Positions 35,828 through 47,026 of a stretch of DNA of 64,000 nucleotides are shown here, piece by piece. Position numbers and translations under genes: made by a program. This DNA comes from Distichodus sexfasciatus (lineage: Eukaryota; Chordata; Actinopteri; Characiformes; Distichodontidae): positions 62,001 through 126,000 of the forward strand of contig JAVGVS010000671.1 in assembly GCA_032718565.1 (NCBI GenBank). The letters run 5' to 3'. Under the pieces are notes generated by a model that was not told the DNA's origin, ran no database searches, and saw only the letters and a list, made by a program, of their open reading frames with translations. Each line of letters begins with the position of its first letter. The stretch's first letter is position 1.

Positions 35828-36076
35828 GGAGCTTATCCCGGGACTTTGGGTGCAAGGTGGGGACCAACCCTGGGTCAGCGCCAACGCACTACACGGCACA
35901 CAAACACACTCACATTCACAACCAACCTACAGCACATGCTTTTGGTCTGCAGGAGGAAACCGGCGCTGCCAGAGAAAACCCTCACAGAAACGCCCCACAG
36001 CCCACAAGGGCATCGAACCCAGGACCCTCTTGTTGTGAGGCAACAGCGCTAGCCACCGCACCACCATGCCAGCCAC
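35828..36076 (-). repeat. tRNA-derived SINE, family B (minus copy)
   Basis: Read on minus: head GGCATGGTGGTGCGGTGGCTAG, B-box GGGTTCGATGCC, then the body with TTTCTGTGAGG and TTTCCTCCTGCAG, and a 3' end with GTCCCGGGATAAGCTCC. Overlapping open frames here are artefacts. Confidence 0.85.
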
Positions 36077-36079
36077 AGT

Positions 36080-37440
36080 AAACATAAAGTATTTCATATT
36101 ACCAAAACTTACCTATGAAAATATTTTTCTCTGGTTTTAATATCAATTAGTCATTACCACAAATATTTAACCGGAACATGTTTGTTTGCTTTGCAAAGTG
36201 TAAGGCTGTTACACTAAAGCCTGTTGGTGGCCATATCATGTTTTTTTGTGGCATTCCACATATAATGAGGGTCAAAATTGTCAAATTAACATCTGTTGTC
36301 AAATGAATTTCACTGTCAATGAAATGAAATGATTTCTTTCATTATAATTATAATTGAGCACTAAAGAAAAGCTGCTGATATTGATAACACCAAGTACCAA
36401 TTACCCAAAATAAGTACAGCTATAAAGTATAAAGTACTGATGCCAATGCATGTTCTCTTAAAACCTTACCTAAAGGCCATTATGTAGGAACACAAAATCC
36501 TATTAAAAGTTCCACAAGCTCCGTTCACTTCTCTCTTAGCATGTTACAGTAAATGGAAATGTCATAATGAATTTGCTGTTGCTGCTGGATTTACATGTGG
36601 GTTCGTCCATTTATTCAGGACCTATAGAGCTCCATGTATTATTCAGTAGCAGTGCCGACCCTGCACATGTGTAATTATTTAAGAGAGGTAGCCATTATTA
36701 CTGTGTCCAGAGCCTTTTAGCCATTTTGTCACTGTGTCTTGCATGTTAAGACTGTTCTCTGCCATGTAGTTGTGACAGTATTGCTGAATGTACTCTCTCA
36801 GTATTTACGTGTATGAGTGAGAACATGAAAGGTGCATATTCAGTCAGTCAGCATTTCTAAAGCTATTTTTAGGGTAGATTACAAGCTCATCGCTGCAGTT
36901 TTATAGATCTGTGTATAGCTCAAAGAACATGCAATGCACAAAATCATGTTGCATGTGTGCCTGGGGCTCTGAGAGCTGATCTCGGTATGTACACACTTAT
37001 ATATCTGTAGTGAAGTTTATTTTCCAGCACAAATACTTAATTAAAATTACTAAACAAAGCACTTTTTTTTTTTTTTTTTACAAATCATGCATCTGGTGTG
37101 ACAAGCATCAGTCTAGCACTCTCATGCTCAAGAAAGAAATCTCACGTCAAATCTAACCATTATTATATATTTTTTAACTGTTCACTCATATGCCGAGTTG
37201 ATCAGTAGATTAGACAAGAAAATTGTTTCTGAATCACTAGAAACAAGTCTTAAATGGGCTCTAAACTCCTGACTAGACAACTGCATTCATTGGCTGCAGG
37301 TAATCTATCTTGTGCGTTACCTATGCACTTTTCTTGGACTGTTGATTCACTGAAAATATCTGCCGCCATTACGTCAGTTACGTCCGTCTGCCTATCCATT
37401 TCCATATGCCATTTTATCTTTGGTATAAAGTTTTTCACTA
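36080..37440. other. Unassigned AT-rich intronic sequence
   Basis: No gene or repeat family recognised. A (T)n run lies at 37062-37079. Confidence 0.5.
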
Positions 37441-37445
37441 CCTGT

Positions 37446-38302
37446 TGTCATGTAGCGGAGATGAAGCGGACGCAAGTCGCAGGAGAGTTGGCTTTCTTTC
37501 ATATTTATTGTACAAGTGAAGAGGGAAGGGGAACAGGAGAGGGCAAGCAGAAACACAGGCACTCGAGACGGAGACGCAGAGACAGGCTAATACATTCACT
37601 ATACAAAACCCTATGGCTAACTCGGGGATCGGAACAGGAACCAGACAGGGACCAAGGACAGAAGCTACAGGGAAACAGGAACTAGAACTAGGGGCGGACA
37701 GGAACAGGAATAGATCAGGGGAAACACCCAATACTCAGACCTAACTCTAAACCTAATCTAATGGCTATGGCAAATGCTAACTATGCTAAAGCTAATGCTA
37801 CCGCTAATGCTACCACTAATGCTAACTGCTAAAGCTAATGGCTAAAGGGTGGGGTCAAGGGGGAAGTGACTAACTCTAAAGCTAACTATGCTAAGCTAAA
37901 TGCTAATGCTAACTGCTAAATGCTAATGACTAACCTTACTACTAAAGAACTGACAAACACTAATACAGAGCACAAGACAAAGACAAATTTAACTCCAGGC
38001 AGACGGCAGACTGGGGCATAGGTAGAGTCACAGGGTTTGGAAGCGGAATCGGTACAGAGAGGTAAAGTGAGGGTGCACAGACAACGAGTGAAACAAAGGA
38101 CTGAACTTATGTAGGGGCTAAACTCATGAGACTACACTGACAATTAAGGGACAACCAATAGATTACACACAACTAGACGCAAGGGGAGGAGCCAACTCAA
38201 CATAACCAACATATACACACCGTGAACCCTGAACCGAAAGTGAAACTATATACAGAGTCTCTAGCGGCCGGCGGGGCCAACTGTCCTGAGGGAGACATGA
38301 CA
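37446..38302 (-). mobile_element. Solo LTR, 857 bases, minus strand
   Basis: Ends TGTCATG (37446) and CATGACA (38302) obey the TG...CA rule with 7-base inverted ends. Flanks CCTGT and CCTGC differ by one base, a plausible worn 5-bp target duplication. On the minus strand a TATA-like TATATAG lies near 38250 and CAATAAA near 37503-37509, in the right order for promoter and polyadenylation signal. The CCCTGTTTCC / GTTCCTGTTCC composition on the minus strand is typical of fish Ty3/Gypsy LTRs, though the lineage is inferred. The 143- and 97-codon frames overlapping it are not genes. Confidence 0.7.
37738..37935. repeat. GCTAA-rich tandem block inside the LTR
   Basis: Irregular repeats of GCTAATGCTA, GCTAACTGCTAA and AAGCTAATG, about 200 bases, within the solo LTR. 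Word content resembles the minisatellite at 4.0-4.7 kb, but the units lack GTACAC. Confidence 0.75.
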
Positions 38303-38304
38303 CC

Positions 38305-39845
38305 TGCAGGACAGAGGTGAAGGTTCAGTGTGAAATTGACAATTAATAAGGTAAGAAAAATATCCTTTATTAAAACAATTCTGCATAGATAAGGTTAGGG
38401 TTTGGCTAATCCTAAGCTAATGCCCCCAAGCCTCAGACATGCGAAAACTGAAAATCTCACTCCTGCCTACTGACCAAAGTTGGCAACCCTGCACCATTAG
38501 CAAATGTGTGGTGAGTGTACAGGTGAAGAATGGCAGCTGGAGCATCATCAGGTGGAGCTACACATTGGTGCGTTGAAGTTCTCACTGATCAACTAGGCCA
38601 GAGTTAGTCCTGCATTAAAGCCATCGGTAATGTGAGCATTTCGACTCATGGATTCTCAGGTATGGATTGCGGCAGACACAGGACACATCCCCCGTAACGA
38701 TAGTTTAATTGTTAGTCATGTTATCTTCTCTAAGTGCATTGGCCTTTCAACATATATACCTCTGGGCAATGCACTAGAGAGTTGTAAAGTGAGGTTTGCA
38801 TGTGAGAATGTAATGGTCAGAACATTTTCCACTTATGGGTTACAGTTTTAAAAGTGGAGAACCTTTACTGCCTTCCCTTAGTGTCAGAAAGTCAGACTCC
38901 TTTATTAATGGTTCCTTACAGATCTCCTGTGAAAAGGTTCAGCCTGACACCAAAGAGAGTCTGTTAAAAAACCTCACGTTGGTTCTACATGGAAGTTGTG
39001 CTTTCAAAGAGACCAGGCACCAGTAGGTAGCAGTGTTTGACCTTGTTCGCTGGCCTGAAGCCAGTGCATAACAGTGCTAAAGTTTGGAAACCTTTGCTCT
39101 ACGCTCTTTTGTAATTGGCCCTCTCTGCCATATGCAGCACGGTAACTCTTTGAAAAGGGGTTTTTATGACTGCATTAGGAGCCATGGCAACATTCTTAAA
39201 TAACAGCTTCTGTGGCAGTTGTGTGACATGAGCATTTTGCAGCCTTTAAAGCAATAGTTGTGCGTCATAAGCTTCTTAATAAGAACACGGGAGCTGCTAA
39301 ACCATATGCAGTGGCACACTGCGAATTCGGACACAGAACCGGAGATCTTTCCTTCCTCCAGCGACGCCATTAGTGTTCTAACGTAGCATGTCAACAGCCT
39401 TTCTCACATTACACTGTCTCCCCAATCGTTCCCTCCCTACAGAGGGTAAAATAAGCTCCAGTCCCCTCTGGCGTAGATTAGAACAGAGCCGAGCTCCTCG
39501 TCTCGCTCGGCATCCAATGCTAATCTCGGGTGCCGCGGAAGGTTCTCGCTAAATTCTTGAGACTCGACGGTTCAGACAGAACAAGTCGGACTTCCTGCTG
39601 TTGAACACACACGTGACAGTCAAATTGTTTTCGGTTGTCCATAATATATATGACTCAACCTTGTAACAGAATTAGCATTTGTGTTCCCTTCCGATAACAG
39701 CAGCTCATGAAACTGTCTTTATCAGTTTTATGCAGCTAATTTCAGTTATGATCTCTAGATGTAGAATTTCATTGGAATAAAAAGCACAAATGAAACGGTA
39801 TGCAGTGTAGGAAGTGAGAGTGACCTGCAGTAAAAAACGCAGTAC
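38305..39845. other. Unassigned intronic sequence
   Basis: No gene or repeat family recognised on either strand. Confidence 0.5.
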
Positions 39846-39847
39846 AG

Positions 39848-40110
39848 TACTGTGTGTGTGTATGTGTGGTTTTTAGATGGTTGTGAGGCCCCGAATGACT
39901 AAGATTTTTGTTTTTCATAGAGATGGAAGTTTAATTTGAAAAACTAAAATAGTGAAAGGATTCGCTTTAGGTTACTCAGGTTAAGGTAAGGGTTGGATGT
40001 AGCTGTGAAATTTTTCAGCTCAATAGAAGTAACTCATAAAGATAGTAAGATGTGACTGTGTGTGTGTGCCTGGTGTGTGTGTGTGTGTCAGTGTGTGTGT
40101 GTGTCAGTGT
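39848..40110 (+). repeat. TG-flanked interspersed repeat, copy 2
   Basis: Same order of words as 820-1112: (TG)n, GAGGCCCC, TTTTTCATAGAGATGG, AATTTGAAAAACTAAA, GGTTACTCAGGTTAAGG, AAAGATAGTAAGATGTGACTG, (TG)n. Confidence 0.65.
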
Positions 40111-40471
40111 GTGATGGGGGAATGGAGTACTTGGGCTTTAGATTGCCGCTTGCCAGCGTTACATAACCCCTGATTATCGCATCTGTTTATTTGTCTGTCC
40201 TGACTCCAGTTTTCTTATCGCCGCACACAACAGAGTCATTAGCATTCACCGTGGGTTAAAGCGCTCATACTCCAGGAAATGTTCTCTCTTTGTCTGTGTG
40301 CCCATAAGAAACTGTACACACATCAACGCTGGCGCTCTGCAAGGCTGCGGAGTGAAATGTCAGATACCAAACATTCAAGTAAATAGAACATGGAGGGCTT
40401 TCTGCTCAGCATAATTGTTCTTTGATATCTCGCTTTTGCACTTTTACAGCTTCTTCATGCCATCAGGGTAT

Positions 40472-40725
40472 ATGTGTGTGTGTTAAGGAGTGCAGGTTTT
40501 TATGTACTTGTGAGGACCTGATAGTCCCCAAAACGTAGGAAACCTTAGATTTGACAGACTTTTGTGGTTTTATTGGAACAATTTTGTATATGAAGAATGA
40601 CCCTCATATGGGAAAAATACTTTTAGGTTAAGATTAGCTGTAGTAATCATTGGAGAACTGAAGTACCTCAGAAACAATAACTACATCTCCCCATCTGAAG
40701 AGTGGGGACCGTCCTGCCATTTGCT
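40472..40725 (+). repeat. TG-flanked interspersed repeat, copy 3
   Basis: More diverged: (TG)n, TATGTACTTGTGAGGACCTG, TAGTCCCCAAAACG, TTAGGTTAAGATTAGC. The right (TG)n flank is missing; a family B SINE follows immediately. Confidence 0.55.
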
Positions 40726-40735
40726 ACCAAAATAT

Positions 40736-41090
40736 TCATTCATTTATTATCCAAGCCACTTAATCCCAACTGGGGACACGGTGGGGACCAGAGCCTATCC
40801 CAGGAACTTAGGCAGGTAAGGCGGGGAAAAACCCTAGGCAGGCACCAACACACCGCAGGGCACATACACTCACACTGAGTCACACCTTTTAGGGCAATTT
40901 AGAGTCACCAATTAACTTACAGTGCATGCTTTTGGACGGTGGGAGGAAACCGGAGCACCCAGAGGAAACCCACGCGGGGAGAGCATGCAAACTCCACACA
41001 GAAAGGCTCAACAGCCGATCCGGGGATCGAACCCAGGACCTTCTCACTGTGAGATGGCAGCACTAACCGCTGCACCACCATGCCGCCCCA
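40736..41090 (-). repeat. tRNA-derived SINE, family B, full-length with 13-bp target duplication
   Basis: Minus-strand copy running from the tRNA-like head at 41090 (GGGGCGGCATGGTGG) to a 3' tail of ATTCATTCATT at 40736. Both flanks carry the identical 13-mer GCTACCAAAATAT (40723-40735 and 41091-41103), the hallmark of target-primed retrotransposition. The most intact family B copy in the window. Confidence 0.95.
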
Positions 41091-41470
41091 GCTACCAAAA
41101 TATCTTAAATACAATTTAAGAAAGCTAAATCATCAGAAAAGCTTCCTTGCTGAGTTTTTATTATTGACGTTCTGCAGACACGTGACCGTGCCATACTGGA
41201 CGGCGGAAGTGGGAATTTGACAGAGCGATTGAGACAGATTAATGGCAAACAATAGACCTTTTTTCTGAAACATTTGTTGACAGCTGTTTACACATGTCAG
41301 TTCCATTATCGGTAGAGGTGGGCCACCTTGATGGTGTCCACAAAAATCGCTACTTTGAAAAGTTGCGCCTAGCAGGCTTAAAAAACAACCCGTATCTTAT
41401 CCCTCCGGAGATCTTCACGGATTTAACCAAAGCGTCCAGCCTGCCCGACTTCACTCCGCACGATTTAAGT

Positions 41471-42590
41471 TTAAGTTTGCAGATGATACAACTGTGATAG
41501 GCCTGATCTCAAACAACAACCAGTCAGCCTACAGGGAAGAGGTTGAGAACCTGGAATGCTGGAGCAGAGACAACAACCTTGCCCTGAACTCCAAAAAAAA
41601 CAAGGAACTGATTCTGGACTTCAGGAGGCAGAAGAAGAACAACTGCCACCTTCCTATTAGCATTGGTGGTGAGCAGGTTGACACAGTCCAGAGCTTCAGA
41701 TTTCTTGGTGTCCACATTAGCCAAGACTTGTCTTGGAACATCAACACATCAATGATGGCCAAAAAAGGACTCCAAAGGCTCCACTTCTTGCGGAGCCTGA
41801 GGAAAGCACAACTCCCGCAGCAGCTGCTGGTGAACTTCTATAGGTGTACAGTAGAGTCGGTAATCACATATTGCATCAACGCGTGGTACTCTGGCTGTAC
41901 CTTGGAGAATAGGAAGACCCTGCAGTGCATCATCAGAACTGCCCAGCGGATTATTGGCACCCAGCTTCCATCTCTGGAAGATATTCACCACAGTCGGTGC
42001 AACCGCAAGGCTGAAAAAATAATAAAGAACCCAACCCATCCTGGCTACAAATTCTTCTCCCTGCTGCCAACTGGTAGGCGATACCATCTCTGTATGCTCG
42101 CACTACCCGTTTGAGGAACAGCTTCTATCCCACTGCCATAACACTGTTGAACTCTCTACGTAGACTCAACATCACACCAACAACTACACTGGACTGAATT
42201 GTTCCTCAATACTCATTCACTCACTCATTCACTCACTCACTCACTTCTTGTGCAATAGATATATAGTATGCAGTGTTTCATCTCACTCGGAATACTACCT
42301 CCTGTACAAACTACACAATTTTATTAATACTGTACATGTGCAATATATTTATTTATAGTCTGGTGCAATATTTAATTTACTTGGTATCTTACTTCCTGTG
42401 TAATTTACACCTTGTGTGCATATAACCTTGTTGCACCCCACATTCATTCCGTGGTGCAATGTATTTAAGACTTGTATTTTTAAATTGTATATTTTATTCT
42501 AAATCTTTGCTGTGTGCATCTGCGGGCTAGCCCCAAACGTCATTTCGTTGTACTGGTACAATGACAATAAAGCATCTATCTATTATCTAT
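41471..42590 (+). mobile_element. 5'-truncated CR1/L2-type LINE
   Basis: Inserted into the SWIM/YqaJ-type ORF. It begins inside the reverse transcriptase at KFADDTTV, the FADD form of the catalytic YxDD box, and ends with TTTCGTTGTACTGGTACAATG, AATAAAG and a TCTA/ATCT microsatellite tail, the 3' style of L2/CR1-type fish elements. Severe 5' truncation is normal for non-LTR elements. Confidence 0.85.
41473..42114 (+). pseudogene. LINE reverse transcriptase C-terminal fragment
   Basis: About 213 codons from the FADD box onward. Recognisable motifs are FADDTTVIGLI, an LECWSRDNNLALN stretch (L..WC..NNL.LN in the family), FRFLGVHIS, a GLQRLHFLRSL region and FYRCTVESVITY. Near 42088-42090 the frame slips: the continuing family sequence (ARTTRLRNSFYP...) is read in another frame, consistent with one lost base. 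There is no 5' part, no endonuclease and no start, so it cannot be active. Confidence 0.85.
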
Positions 42591-43266
42591 ATCATTATGT
42601 CATCAACAGCATATCACCGTATACCTCAACTGATTTAAAAGCTTACAAAAGCCTTGACGCCTACCAATTTTTCATCGCGGGCTGGGTGCTACTGCACTGA
42701 TGGCAGTTCGAACTACCTCATAATGGCAAAGGTAAGATTATGGCTAACGTTACCACCCACTTCTGTTAAGTTTGTCTTGGAAATGAAAGTAAGCCAGTCT
42801 TTTTTTACATGGCATACTGTACAGCACCGGTCCCAAACCTACTTTGTCCCACGGACCGCTTTCACCGAAGACAATTTTACTGGCCGGTTGACAGGGATTT
42901 ATTTGCACAGTAAAGTGCACAAGAAATCACTTAATTAAACATATCTTGTAAAAAATGTTCGCTGCATAGCCGGGAGTAGATGGACGGCTGCCAGTCCTTA
43001 CGATTGATTGTCGTGATTCACTTCTGCCTTTTCTCTTTATTTTCAGGAATTCTGTAGAAGGATACGCCTTGCTGGTGTCCTTGTCTATTACTATAACCCA
43101 CCACACAGCAGGAGAACACCATTTTATTGTCTCTAATTGACTACGTATTCAGTTTTAACCTATTGCTTCACTTGCCGTCCATTCGCGCCTCCTTACTTCC
43201 GCCGTCCGTCATGGACGTCCTCATGGATCTGACGTCAGGCGCCACGTCACACGCAGAACGTCAATA

Positions 43267-43390
43267 GAGTTTATGGTTAGGGTTAGGTACGGTAATTGTG
43301 GAATGATGATTAGTTAAGTTAGTTATGGAATGTCCTCAAAAGCATAGTGAAGTAAAGATGCGTGTGTGTGCATGTGTGTATGCTCCCGCA
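43267..43390 (+). repeat. TG-flanked repeat fragment, copy 4
   Basis: GGTTAGGGTTAGG, GTCCTCAAAAGCATAGTGAAG and (TG)n resemble the right half of the TG-flanked family. It abuts the right end of the TIR transposon. Confidence 0.45.
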
Positions 43391-45195
43391 CGTGCCACAT
43401 TTGCTACACAGAGCGGCGTTAGCAGCGGAACGAAGGGATTTCTGCGAAGAGTATGACTGAGACGGCAGCGCGAGCGCCGAGGCACATATGGGCCTTCTTA
43501 AGGGATTTTGCTCCGCTCTCCCCACACTGCACACACTCTGCCTCCCTCACTAAAGCCTGCTTAAAGTGTTTAATTATATTATGTAAGCTGAAAGATCAAG
43601 GCAGCATATTGAGAGACTCCTCTTGAACACATCACTTTGTGTGGAGGGATTTCAGACTCTCATCCCCAGGCCCCGTCAAGAGCACTCTCTCTCGCCCCAT
43701 CTTTCTTTCCTCGCTCCACCGTTTTCCGACCTCTCGCTTCACGCACCTCCGGAATGGCGTGTGTCAGTCTTCCATCGCAGCAGGAGATCAGCGCGGTTGG
43801 ATGGATGTGCCTTTGATCTCTGAAATGCAAAGCGTTTCAAAAAGACGAGACATTTGCTTTGTCTGGTCTTTTTAAAAGAGTTTTCTAGAGTGCTGACATC
43901 ACAAAGCAGACCTCTTCATCAGGGCATGTTATCAGAAATTATAGGTCTGCATTCTCTCATGCTTCTGATTTCATCACTCATATTGTTAAATTTAATTCTT
44001 AGTAGCATTTGTATGAAGGCTCAGGTAAGCGTTCATGGTGAGTGTTATAGTTAAAGAGAAAACTGAAAACACAGACTTTGGAAGAAATTGTCATGACAGA
44101 GGGCGAGAGGCTTCAAACTTTATTCATTTCACTTTTGAGCAATTATTGTTTCATCTCTGAAATGCTTTACATATTGCAACAGTTAACAGAACTTGCATTC
44201 AATATATCAAATCTAATCGTATCATGTGCGAAATTTCTGACACTGCTGATTAATTATTATATTAAATATTTCTTAAAGCAGATGGTACATATCTGTACCA
44301 CATGCAGAAATATTTGGTCTCTTTACTAGAGTTGGGAACAAGACCACCTAAACCGAGACCAAGACCAAGACCAGAGTGTGTCGAGACCGAGACAAGACCA
44401 AGACTCTGAAGGGTCAAGACTGAGACCGGGGACGCACTGTAAGACCAGCAGAGTTAAGCCCTGTGTCAAATCTGTGCTTCATTGTGGTCATTTGCTAGGG
44501 TGACCATGCGTCGTCCACCCAGACATCTTTCAGGACCTGAAAATGGCTTCTAAATAGGTTCCAAATGGCCTAAAACATCTAGGTCTGAGCTTTGCTTCCA
44601 TGTTTACATTTTCTCCTTTTACTTATTTGAAATTCTATGTGTGTATTTGTATTAACTCGTCTCTTGTGGCGCTATCTTCCCCCCATTCCATTACTGTCTG
44701 ATAATGTACACGTCCTACACGCCACAACCAGTCAAAGAGGTTGTTCATTATTAACCTGTGTGTACAAAGAGCAGCAGCACAACAACAGCCAGAGACAGCT
44801 GTGTATACTGCCCGGACATGGCCTCAAATGTCCAAACATGAATACACAAACATTAGAATTTACACATGAATTACCGAGGTGTGTGTTTTGTCTGTTTGGA
44901 GACTGTGGGTAGGAGAATGCACAACCTGACAACTGTTAGAGGCAAAGGTGACAGAAATCTACAAGCCCCCATAAGTCCTGCCAAAACGTATCTAAAGGAG
45001 AGAGTTTGTCACCTGAATTATTTATTTGGTGAAAGCGGGTAGAACAAGATGTCATGATTGCTGCTGAGCAAGTTTCTGTATTCTGCACCTCTAAGCACCA
45101 CAATATAAACTTTTAAAGAGACAGTATTTTAAAAGTAACTTTGCTACTGAACATTTGAATTATATTAGTAGTGTTGCTACTTGTAGTTATCATCT
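43391..45195. other. Intronic sequence with minor repeat remnants
   Basis: GAGACCAAGACCAAGACC-type repeats at about 44331-44450 are a common fish interspersed repeat, and CTAGGGTGACCATGCGTC at about 44497 looks like a MITE end. No gene recognised in the rest. Confidence 0.5.
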
Positions 45196-45205
45196 TCAAC
45201 ACAAG

Positions 45206-45449
45206 TGAATGAGTGATTATTTGTCATTGTGAACACAACACAGCACACAGCGCATCTCAACCAAACGTGACCTCTGCATTTGAGCCATCCGTGAAGGAGC
45301 AGTGGGCAGCTAACATGGTCAGCACCCCAGGGAGCAGTGCTTGAGGATGGTACCTTGCTCATGAGTACCTCAGTGGTAACTTTACCGGTCCTGGATTCGA
45401 ACCTGCCACCTTCTGATCACGGGGCAAACGCCCTACTGTTACGCCACTG
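45206..45449 (-). repeat. tRNA-derived SINE, family A (minus copy)
   Basis: Nearly complete and well conserved. On minus: CAGTGGCGTAACAGTAGGG, GGTTCGAATCC, then the body, ending GACAAATAATCACTCATTCAC at 45206. Confidence 0.9.
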
Positions 45450-45654
45450 AAATCACTTTTTAAAAATGATTCCTTTTTTCATTTTTCAAAACATTTAGAT
45501 GATTTTTCGCATCTTTATGAACAATGAATTTTATGCGAATATCTAAAATGTTTGACTGGTAGTCCCTGGGACAGAAGCAGTTGAAAACCCCTGAATTATA
45601 TCCTAATGACACTGCTTGGTGATTTTCTGGTTAAAAAGTTAAAAAGAACAATCC

Positions 45655-45805
45655 CGGTAGTAACTACAGCTGCCCAATCTGTGTGCAGTGTAGAAAAACT
45701 GATGGCATGCATCGTGATGCATCGAGATATCGCATCGTATCGAATCGTTGACCTAATAATCGTAATCGAATCGAATCGTGAGACCAGTGAAGGTTCACAC
45801 CTCTA
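45655..45805. mobile_element. MITE remnant, ATCG-rich family (copy 2)
   Basis: GGTAGTAACTACAGCTGCCC, then ATCGTGATGCATCGAGATAT and repeated ATCGAATCG words, ending CGTGAGACCAGTGAAGG. Shared with 18905-19055 and 59225-59325. Confidence 0.65.
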
Positions 45806-46556
45806 CCCAAATCCCCTCCCACTATGAGTGTTAATCCGTCACACCCTTTTGTCACAGTTAAAATTTTTACAAATAACGATCATACATTTGCTGTTTATTT
45901 CTGACCAATGCTGTCGGTAATGATCAAGCTTTGAAATCTCCAGTTAAATTGGCACCAAACCTGAAAGTTTTTTAAACACCTCTTATTCTGTTCATGAGTA
46001 AAATGGGACTCAGTTTATGGAGCAGATAAAGCTAATGACCTGCTAAAACCAGACTGTTCAGCCAGCCATACAAAACAAGTGGAGCTCACTGTAAATCCTG
46101 AACGTAATTAGACTGACCATCCCATTCTGCTAGGACAGTAAAAGAGTGTCAGCCAACTTTCTGATCACTACTGGCACGGACTGGCACACAGCAGCGTTTT
46201 ACTGACTTAATTAACATTGATCAGATGCCACCACAGAGATGACTATAGCGGGGACAGGACCGAACTACACTGTAGGAGGAGGAAGCTGATTTACAGATGA
46301 TGGAAGAGATCATTGACAGAACTGATCAAGTTGTGAGCTGTATCACCACAGATCACTGGCTTTGCTCAATACATTCTAATTAACATGATCAGCACTTTAT
46401 TAGAAAGTCCTACAGTGTAAATGCAGTGAATGCTTTATATGGTCCACCATCAGGCCCAGGCACTTTAAGGCTCTCACTCATTTTGTCAGTTTCATTCTAT
46501 AGTAAACAACAGTATTGAAGACCACAGTTTACTACGCTCTTGATTTATGGGGATTC

Positions 46557-47023
46557 TATTTTTCTATTATAATGATAATCATTTAAAAGTAACAGTTTCA
46601 ATACAAAAAATTCTATACAGTCTATTAAATGCAACAGTATCTCTTGTAAAGTCTGAGCTAACATTCAAGTTGGATCTAGTAAGTGCAGATACTGTAACAG
46701 CAGTGGAGAACTTTCAATAATCTGTGCAGATATAGTCAGTGAGAAAAAGCAATCAGTGATATGTACCACAGTGTCAAATGTTCAATAGTTATTCACTAAT
46801 AATAATAATAATAATAATAACCTCCTACATTTATATCTACTGCAAGAGGACTACATGTGGGCATTGTGGCAGAATCCAGACTCCTTCCTACTCACATTCA
46901 AACGCTTCTAAAAGTGTTGAATCTTTTTCTTTCTTACTTATCACACGATTATGCAACCTGCTCTCGCCCATCGTAGTTCAGACTTATATTCATGAATAAT
47001 AGCCCTAGACACGGGAGCATCAG
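46557..47023 (+). repeat. Local tandem duplication, copy A
   Basis: Direct repeat of 47027-48015. Shared blocks are 46557-46798 with 47027-47388, and 46819-47023 with 47808-48015. Copy A has an (AAT)n run (46797-46820) where copy B has about 425 bases of unique sequence, pointing to a deletion in A or an insertion in B. Confidence 0.9.
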
Positions 47024-47026
47024 AAT

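Larger units (their letters stand above)
41294..42700 (+). pseudogene. SWIM/YqaJ-type multicopy protein, N-terminal fragment, split by LINE
   Basis: Two coding pieces of one protein lie either side of the LINE. Piece 1 (41294-41464) starts at ATG and holds VGHLDGVHKNRYFEKLRLAG, then an NPYLIPPE motif. Piece 2 (about 42591-42700) holds SPYTSTDLKAYKSLDAYQFF and a GWV motif before a stop. This motif order (LD.VH..RY..KL..AG, DPY..PP, SPYT..DLKAYKSL.AY.FF..GWV) is what I recall from the N-terminus of large multicopy proteins of fish and cnidarians annotated with SWIM zinc finger and YqaJ-like nuclease domains. Those downstream domains are absent here. Its function is unknown; assignment is from memory. 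Confidence 0.6.
41162..43266 (+). mobile_element. DNA transposon with TIRs, carrying a SWIM/YqaJ-type ORF fragment
   Basis: The left end TATTGACGTTCTGC (41162-41175) is an exact inverted match of the right end (43253-43266). A second exact inverted match, GGACGGCGGAAGT, lies at 41198-41210 and 43195-43207. Flanks GAGTTTTTAT and GAGTTTATGG are similar, suggesting an 8-9 bp target duplication of hAT or MULE length. The 2105 bases include a 1.1-kb LINE insertion, so the element before that was about 1 kb and already internally deleted. The first ORF starts about 120 bases inside the left end. Confidence 0.7.

Noticed and set aside
37254..37731. 143- and 97-codon frames
   Set aside because: They overlap the solo LTR on opposite strands.
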